Shown: in pieces, positions 60,701-64,000 of the stretch
Numbering within the stretch: position 1 is the stretch's first letter
How the letters are laid out: each line of letters opens with the position of its first letter
Position numbers and translations under genes: made by a program
Assembly: GCA_963971285.1 (NCBI GenBank)
Contig: OZ020262.1
Location: forward strand, 5,551,036 to 5,615,035
Length of the DNA: 64,000 bases
Source: Astropecten irregularis
Taxonomy: Eukaryota > Echinodermata > Asteroidea > Paxillosida > Astropectinidae
Direction: 5' to 3'
Notes under the pieces: generated by a model
What the model was told of the DNA's origin: nothing
The model's database searches: none
What the model saw: only the letters and a program-made list of their open reading frames with translations

Positions 60701-63500
60701 CGTGTCATCCTCCTCCGCTTCCTCATCATCTTGGGCAACCTCCTTGTAGCCTTCTTCCTGCCATTCCTCGGCCTCTTCGTTGTGCTCACTCTGAGCCTCG
60801 TTGCTGAGTCTATCCTCTGCGTATTCTTGCCGATCCTCTGCATATTCCTGTCGCTCCTCGTCGTATTCCTGAGGCTCTGCCTCATCATCAACGTAGTCCC
60901 TATCTACCTCTCCCGATTCGGGCTCATAGTTTTCCTCATCTGCGTTCTCCTGGTGCTCGGCGTCTTCGACAGCTTCTTGACCCTCCTCTGAACCGTAGCC
61001 GTCCTGTTTTTCCTCTTGATATTCCTCGGCAGGATCATATTCGCCTTCCTCTGCCTCCTCCTCTCCCTCCTCTAAATATCGCGGCTCTGCTTCTGTGTCG
61101 CTCACTTCCTGCTCTGCATCGCTTTCGACAGCTCTCTCGTGATCGTCTTCATTGTCTGAGGCTTGCCCGTAACGAGGGGAGTCTCCGTCGCTGTGTCGAG
61201 TCTCAGCTTGTTGGTCTTCCTCGTACTCGTTCTCCGAGCCTTCCTGAAAGTCATTCTCTACTTCTCCATCCTCGGCTTCTGCTACTTCCTCCCCGACCCT
61301 CTCCTCTCTGTCATTATCACTCTCATCATCCTCTCCACTTTCTCTTGCCTCTCCGTCTTCAGCGGCCTCTTGATGATACGCTTCTTCGTCCCCTTCTTCG
61401 TACTCCTCCTCTTCTCCAGCCTCATGGTCGCTGCCTCGTTGTTCATCTTCGCTTGCTTCGCTCCGCTCGCCTTCTTCGACTTCTTCCACTTCGCTGTCGA
61501 CTTCTCCATCTGAGCGAGGGTCCTCATTCTCTGCCTGGCCCTCTCCATCAGATATGTATTCACCTTCCTTTTGGAGTACATGAAATAAATTTGAGGTGTG
61601 AATTACAAAGAGAGAACCAAGTATATTTCCCATGTGAGCATAAAACAACGAACATCGCTATACCGAACATTTGGCTTTACCGAACATCATCCTTGGCTCC
61701 CAAATTTTGTGTACATACCAAATATGGTTCTTTAAATTACTATAACGAATGGCCACTATAACTGACAATATCTGTGCATCCTGCCATGTTCGTTTTAGCA
61801 GCGTTCCACTGTAAGCAGTAAGCAGTAAGAAGAAGAAGCGATTTGCGAGTTAAATCTGAATAGCATCTGGTACACAGACTTCTTTCAGACTTCTAAACAC
61901 CCCAGTTTGAATTTCCCAGACTAAAGACTCTGTTACTATGGCACATGATTTGGGGCAAGCTTTTGCGCACATACCTAATGGGAGACTTTGGAGAACCGGT
62001 CTTCTAGTCAACAGCGCACACGCACGCACGCGCAAAACAATGCACGCATGCTCACAATTGCGTGCGCTGTTGACTTGAAGACCGGTTCTCCAAAGTCTCC
62101 CATTACCTATCTCTGGAATGGACTGGTTCCTTTGTGCCATTCTTATCCATTATGAACAGTGCATTGGAGAATTCAGGTTTTGATGTTTGTTTACAATACA
62201 GTGAAAGAATTCAGTGTACCAGATATTGTTCAATGTGAGCGATTCACAATAGTGCGCCACAAAAATTGTTCATTGCGTTGGCCAATCACAATGCGCAGAT
62301 TCGTTGGATCCTTTCCAGATGCGCATTGGGTCGACAAATTCTGTGCACTGTGATTGGCCAGCACGTTGCAAGCTCTTGGTGGCGCACTATTGTGAATCGC
62401 CCATATTTTAACTCGCGAAAGGCTTATTCATTAGCATATGTACAAATACAGTAGTTGTTGGCAGTAGCTTTTGGCAGGTTATCCAATCAGCAATTAGTTG
62501 GACTGTAAATTCAGGTTTTACCTCGAGATCTTCGGCAGGGATTTCGCCATCACTATCTTCTCCGTCTATACTGTTTTCATCATTGCTATTGGCCGCATTA
62601 CTGGTCTGTTGGTAAGCGGCCTGATCGTCATCCTCTAAGTGTTCATCTTGAACTGGTGTGCTACCTCCATCACTACCTGCATATTAACGACATGTTAAAA
62701 ATTGAATTAAATTGGTTAGTGCACAATATAGGTGAACATACGCAAACATGTGTAGTCTTGATTCCAGGATGTTACTACTAGTCAGTGTGTGTGTAAGTGC
62801 AGTCAATAGAGGGCTGCGCAATGTGAATAACCGCTGTCTGATCTGACAGAATTTTATGCATGTCCGCCGCGCGGGGGCACCCTAGGGGCCGAGGGAAAAC
62901 AACGAAGGTCTTGGAATCAAGACTACACATGTGTTGAGCAGATCCACACAAAGTGGCCGACTTTCGATCGTGGTCGTCTGGTTTTCCGTCGGGAAACATT
63001 GATTTTCATCACACAGAATGATCGTGAGCACAAATAAATATGCTGCATTTCATCCCCGAAAATCAGAGGAGAGATGGAGCGACTTTCAAGCTGATTTGCG
63101 ATGTTTTTGTTGTCATTTGGGGACATTTTAGGCGCAAGTACCGTAAAGTAAATTTTTTTTTCTGTGTACAACACATTTTACCCAATATCATTCACCGTAT
63201 AAACCTAATTCTCTTGGCGAACTTGGCCGCTAGACCGACCGTCAGCCCCAAAATTCAAAATTTTCAGCGCCCAAGTTACTTGGTCTACATTTTTTAGGAG
63301 TAGAAGCTATTTAAGAGGTAAAATAATCAATGTGTTTTGGGGATCCCTTCTTATCACAATCCCTAATTATTTTAAGTTAAGTGTAACACTAACACTAACA
63401 ACAAAATATTTCCATACTGTCCGGAAACTCGACATCAAAAGTACAAAACTAGCTAAACGAAGTCAAGAGACCTACCACTATCGTCGTAATCCTCGTCCAT
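51630..63500 (-). CDS. IWS1: IWS1/SPN1 transcription elongation factor (15 coding exons, 894 aa)
   Basis: Nuclear protein that binds SPT6 and couples RNA polymerase II elongation to chromatin and mRNA processing. Coding exons (minus strand) are 63500-63476, 62676-62522, 61567-60508, 60039-59817, 59034-58965, 58202-58154, 58029-57825, 57085-56938, 56476-56394, 55468-55339, 54847-54730, 54331-54217, 53291-53229, 52170-52059 and 51758-51630. All borders are GT/AG, phases agree, and the total is 2685 nt. Residues 1 to about 590 are highly acidic, with SDGE, EDGE and SSDEE casein-kinase-2-like sites. Basic clusters VKKKRA (about 522-527) and RKRRR (about 616-620) are likely nuclear signals. Residues about 595-760 form the conserved TFIIS-N-like core ([27 protein letters not shown]). 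The C-terminal part keeps [33 protein letters not shown] and SIEGRKVAL, all diagnostic of IWS1. Slightly longer than human IWS1 (about 819). Recognition is from memory of the family. Confidence 0.96.
51808..51967 (+). mobile_element. tRNA-derived SINE, IWS1 intron 14
   Basis: CGAACAAAGATAATTGACTA, GAGCTGGATGGCTCAGTTGG, box B GGTTTGAATCC, tail TTTTTCTTTGTCCATCTTTC. Confidence 0.75.
52059..52170 (-). CDS. IWS1: IWS1 coding exon 14: LRPGD..PKWNVE
   Basis: Encodes [20 protein letters not shown] and [17 protein letters not shown], among the most conserved stretches of IWS1. Acceptor CACGCAG, donor GTAAGA. Confidence 0.96.
52263..52553. mobile_element. hAT-like MITE with 8-bp target duplication GTAATCAG, IWS1 intron 13
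   Basis: Left CAGGCATGGTTCTACGGGGG, right GGCTCTAGAACCGCGCCTG. GTAATCAG occurs at 52255-52262 and 52554-52561. AGCCCCCC motifs sit inside both ends. Confidence 0.85.
52809..53172 (+). mobile_element. TTAA MITE (family A), full length, IWS1 intron 13
   Basis: TTAA-AGGTAATATCATACTTTG at left, CAAAGTATGAGAGTACCT-TTAA at right. Body as in 1150. Confidence 0.85.
53229..53291 (-). CDS. IWS1: IWS1 coding exon 13
   Basis: A 63-nt exon encoding [20 protein letters not shown]. It corresponds to the NSTGGQTP..LTGEEK stretch of IWS1. Acceptor GAACAG, donor GTGAGT. Confidence 0.93.
53626..53832 (+). mobile_element. Family B MITE, IWS1 intron 12
   Basis: GGGGCCAATTTCATAGAGCT at left, AGCAGCTCTATGAAATTTAT at right, with internal deletions compared with 9246. 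Confidence 0.65.
53851..54060 (+). mobile_element. Family E element, IWS1 intron 12
   Basis: GGCCTTTACGAAACCAGACA at left, CTCATTTCGTAAAGGTT at right. Complementary ends. Confidence 0.7.
54217..54331 (-). CDS. IWS1: IWS1 coding exon 12: end of core
   Basis: Encodes [20 protein letters not shown] and [15 protein letters not shown] and the KEERQERDL motif are diagnostic. Acceptor GATGCAG, donor GTGAGC. Confidence 0.95.
54412..54575 (-). mobile_element. Family L repeat, IWS1 intron 11
   Basis: Reverse orientation: GGCCATGGCCTTCATTGCCC, then AAGTGCCCCTTGCAATGGAA, ending AATTCAAGGCCTG. Confidence 0.6.
54730..54847 (-). CDS. IWS1: IWS1 coding exon 11: TFIIS-N-like core
   Basis: Encodes [19 protein letters not shown] and RDLAGKLI, matching LKHSGIGRAVMYLYKHPKE and AGKLINEWSRP of IWS1. 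Acceptor TTTTCAG, donor GTAAGT. Confidence 0.96.
55073..55333 (+). mobile_element. Family C MITE fragment split by a family M repeat, IWS1 intron 10
   Basis: TTGTGATTGTTCTTTGGCTG to GAGCAAGACACTTTG, then family M (55165-55286), then ACATTTTGTGCTAAGCAATT to AACTCCATGAAATTG. GACA(C)TTT flanks the insert on both sides. Confidence 0.65.
55165..55286. mobile_element. Family M repeat, IWS1 intron 10
   Basis: TGGATCGGTTTGCGGAAACA, then CTCAACGTTTCGACTAGCCT and CTCATCAGGAGACA. Confidence 0.65.
55339..55468 (-). CDS. IWS1: IWS1 coding exon 10: TFIIS-N-like core
   Basis: Encodes [20 protein letters not shown] and [21 protein letters not shown] near-direct match to the IWS1 segment GVMSAIKEWLSPLPDRSLP. 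Donor GTATGT. Confidence 0.96.
55750..56075 (+). mobile_element. tRNA-derived SINE with 5' unit, IWS1 intron 9
   Basis: CCCTTGTTGTTATTTGATGA, then GGATATAGTGGTATGTGAGT, CGAACAGAGATAATTGACTG, GGGCTGGATAACTCAGTTGG and GGTTCAAATCC. Confidence 0.75.
56394..56476 (-). CDS. IWS1: IWS1 coding exon 9: TFIIS-N-like core
   Basis: Encodes [20 protein letters not shown] and SVMSQLR, matching [21 protein letters not shown] of vertebrate IWS1. Acceptor GAGCAG, donor GTAAGT. Confidence 0.95.
56577..56927 (+). mobile_element. TTAA MITE (family A), IWS1 intron 8
   Basis: TTAA-AGGTGGCTCCATACTTGG at left, ACCAAAGTATGATACTACCT-TTAA at right. Ends 10 bp from exon 8. Confidence 0.85.
56938..57085 (-). CDS. IWS1: IWS1 coding exon 8: start of conserved core
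   Basis: Encodes [25 protein letters not shown] and [18 protein letters not shown], matching the SDFEMMLQRKK and DDIVSAMIVKM motifs of IWS1. Donor GTGGGT lies 10 bp from a TTAA-type MITE. Confidence 0.95.
57125..57235 (-). mobile_element. tRNA-derived SINE, 3' part, IWS1 intron 7
   Basis: Minus sense: TCATTGAAAAATGAACTGGT, GGATTCGAACC, CCAACTGAGCTATCCAGCCC. Confidence 0.7.
57825..58029 (-). CDS. IWS1: IWS1 coding exon 7: acidic region
   Basis: Encodes [18 protein letters not shown] and a Glu/Gln-rich stretch ending DDDGKSK. The donor is GTCAGT, with an unusual C at +3. Phase 2 into exon 8 restores FVSDFDLMM, which supports it. Confidence 0.88.
58154..58202 (-). CDS. IWS1: IWS1 coding exon 6: basic cluster
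   Basis: A 49-nt exon encoding [16 protein letters not shown], a plausible nuclear localisation cluster. Clean acceptor TTCCCAG and donor GTAAAT; phases agree. Confidence 0.87.
58319..58773 (+). mobile_element. Family C MITE with a nested SINE, IWS1 intron 5
   Basis: Left GGGGCTAATTTCACAGCAAA to AACTTCTGTTTTAATAAAA, then the SINE (58378-58595), then CATTTAACAACCAAATGTCC to AACAGCTCCATGAAATTGGC. Confidence 0.7.
58378..58595 (-). mobile_element. tRNA-derived SINE, nested in family C
   Basis: Minus sense: CTCATTGAAAAGTGAACAAA, GGGATTCGAACCGGCGACCT, CCAACTGAGCTATCAAGCCC, then TTCATTTGGCAGTCAGAAGC and the 5' unit. Confidence 0.8.
58965..59034 (-). CDS. IWS1: IWS1 coding exon 5: [12 protein letters not shown] motif
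   Basis: Encodes [20 protein letters not shown] and EFE. The ADIFG..DEEE motif is a conserved IWS1 element. Acceptor TTGAAG, donor GTAAGA. Confidence 0.92.
59045..59810. repeat. Purine-rich tandem repeat AAGAGGTATC / AAGAGGAACA filling IWS1 intron 4
   Basis: About 760 bp of AAGAGGTATC, AAGAGGAACA and AAGAGGAATA words on the plus strand. It begins within about 10 bp of the exon 5 acceptor and reaches the exon 4 donor. The transcribed RNA is therefore pyrimidine-rich (GATACCTCTT). The 156-codon plus ORF is a by-product. Confidence 0.93.
59817..60039 (-). CDS. IWS1: IWS1 coding exon 4: acidic region
   Basis: Encodes [19 protein letters not shown] to DSGDESNEE. Acceptor TTTCCAG, donor GTAAGT. 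The following intron begins with 760 bp of purine-rich tandem repeat. Confidence 0.9.
60133..60263. mobile_element. Family M repeat, IWS1 intron 3
   Basis: TGTGGATTGGTTTGTGGAAA, then CACAACGTTTTGACTAGCCT and TCATCAGCAGGAGA. Confidence 0.6.
60508..61567 (-). CDS. IWS1: IWS1 coding exon 3: long Glu/Asp-rich region
   Basis: One 1060-nt exon encoding about 353 residues, mostly Glu, Asp, Ser and Gly, with imperfect short repeats ([16 protein letters not shown]). IWS1 orthologs have a similar but variable acidic repeat region. Acceptor CCAAAAG, donor GTAAGC. The ORF extends beyond the exon at both ends without changing the splice call. Confidence 0.9.
61640..61815 (-). mobile_element. CAGTGGAAC-end element (pogo/Tigger-like fragment), IWS1 intron 2
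   Basis: ACAACGAACATCGCTATACC, CCGAACATCATCCTTGGCTC, ending GCAGCGTTCCACTG-TA. Same family as 20837. Confidence 0.5.
61905..62178. mobile_element. Family of 29069 element split by a hairpin MITE, IWS1 intron 2
   Basis: Left TTTCCCAGACTAAAGACTCT to GGGGCAAGCTTTTGC, hairpin 61977-62104, then TATCTCTGGAATGGACTGGT to ATGAACAGTGCATTGGAGAA. Confidence 0.7.
61977..62104. mobile_element. Hairpin MITE (AATGGGAGACTTTGGAGAAC), copy 2, IWS1 intron 2
   Basis: Arms AATGGGAGACTTTGGAGAAC + CGGTCTTC mirrored exactly. Flanked by ACCT at 61973-61976 and 62105-62108, a likely 4-bp target duplication. Confidence 0.85.
62522..62676 (-). CDS. IWS1: IWS1 coding exon 2: acidic N-terminus
   Basis: Encodes [17 protein letters not shown] to [14 protein letters not shown]. 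The GGSTPVQDE stretch resembles the start of vertebrate IWS1. Acceptor TATGCAG, donor GTAAAA. Confidence 0.9.
62756..62932. mobile_element. Inverted-repeat element ACATGTGTAGTCTTGATTCC, IWS1 intron 1
   Basis: Left ACATGTGTAGTCTTGATTCC and right GGAATCAAGACTACACATGT are exact complements. The centre is GC-rich (CCGCCGCGCGGGGGCACC). Confidence 0.8.
63476..63500 (-). CDS. IWS1: IWS1 coding exon 1
   Basis: A 25-nt coding part encoding MDEDYDDS plus one base, donor GTAGGT. Chosen because it gives the short acidic start typical of IWS1 and the correct phase for exon 2. Confidence 0.85.
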
Positions 63501-63794
63501 ATCGACCAACTGATGAACCACCCTCCGAAACGTCAACTAGTTGACGTATCTCAGAAATACGGGAGATGGAATTGCAGTTTTCAGGACAACAAAGGCAAAA
63601 GAAATGGGAAGATTTTGTAGTAGAACAGACAACAGTCAAAAGCATGAAACACACACGCACGGTAAAATTGTAACAAAAATAATGACTACATCAACGGCGC
63701 CCTCAGCGTCGAGTTTGGCTAAAATAATCTTTATAGAGGGCGCACCATAACTTGTTGATTGGGGGGGGGGGGGGGGGGGAGGGGAGATAATTAG
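63501..63794 (-). promoter_or_regulatory. IWS1 upstream region with a 19-G run
   Basis: Probable 5' UTR and promoter by position only. No TATA box identified. GAGGGCGC lies near 63736, and 63761-63779 is an uninterrupted G run followed by AGGGGAG. Confidence 0.4.
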
Positions 63795-64000
63795 GAAGCA
63801 TGGGCTTGAGTTACTAGGCTTGAGATTTATTTTGCTACTGCCATTTTGTGTCCTAAATGAAATGAAGGGCTTGAGATACATGGTGAAGCTGGAGCCTTGC
63901 TTCTGCTTCATCATGTGGCCCAATCCCTTCATATCGTTTTGTTTTGTGATCCTCAAATGGCGGTAGCAGAATAAGTGCCAAACTAGCCTCAAGCCAGGAT
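63795..64000. mobile_element. Family E element, cut by the window end
   Basis: CATGGGCTTGAGTTACTAGG, then TACATGGTGAAGCTGGAGCC and AAGCCAGG at the last bases. Same family as 1764 and 53851. Confidence 0.6.

Noticed and set aside
60527..61761. Long plus-strand hydrophobic ORFs opposite IWS1 exon 3
   Set aside because: Antisense shadows of a Glu/Asp-rich coding exon; Leu/Phe/Ser/Val-rich by complementarity.

Overview
The window is eukaryotic genomic DNA, AT-rich and dense in repeats. It carries two intron-split protein genes, both on the minus strand, and both were identified by assembling exons with matching splice phases. The small-to-medium introns (one very large), many short non-autonomous transposons, tRNA-derived SINEs and very frequent TACATGTA-type words suggest a marine deuterostome invertebrate. 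An echinoderm is my best guess; the evidence for the phylum is weak.

Gene 1 (63500 down to 51630) is IWS1/SPN1, the transcription elongation factor that works with SPT6 and RNA polymerase II. Fifteen coding exons join in frame to 894 residues: a long acidic low-complexity N-terminal half, two basic clusters, and the conserved TFIIS-N-like core with the C-terminal tail. Gene 2 (49283 down to 11322) is RYK/Derailed, the WIF-domain Wnt co-receptor pseudokinase. Fourteen coding exons join in frame to 581 residues: signal peptide, WIF domain, tetrabasic site, transmembrane helix, serine-rich juxtamembrane segment and a kinase-like domain with DNA in place of DFG. Its first intron is 26.9 kb and fills positions 22254-49162. 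The two genes lie head to tail, 2.3 kb apart. No shared pathway is evident.

Layout: 1-11300 is downstream of RYK and holds no gene I can support. It contains a palindromic minisatellite (about 4070-5042), a 35-bp satellite (about 7280-8775), SINEs and MITEs. 11322-22253 holds RYK exons 14 to 2 with repeat-filled introns, including a 91-bp tandem array made from a piece of RYK exon 13 plus its splice acceptor, and an antisense LINE tail. 22254-49162 is RYK intron 1, packed with MITEs. 49284-51629 is the intergenic space with two tandem arrays. 51630-63500 is IWS1, whose intron 4 is almost entirely a purine-rich tandem repeat. 63501-64000 is upstream of IWS1.

The mobile elements fall into recurrent families recognised by internal comparison. 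They include a TTAA-flanked MITE with about ten copies, several families whose ends match GGGCCAATTTCATRGAGCTG, hAT-like elements with exact 8-bp target duplications, TA-flanked elements, and a tRNA-derived SINE. I found no CRISPR array, rRNA or convincing functional tRNA, and no clearly new biological system. The most unusual feature is the exon-derived satellite in RYK intron 12.
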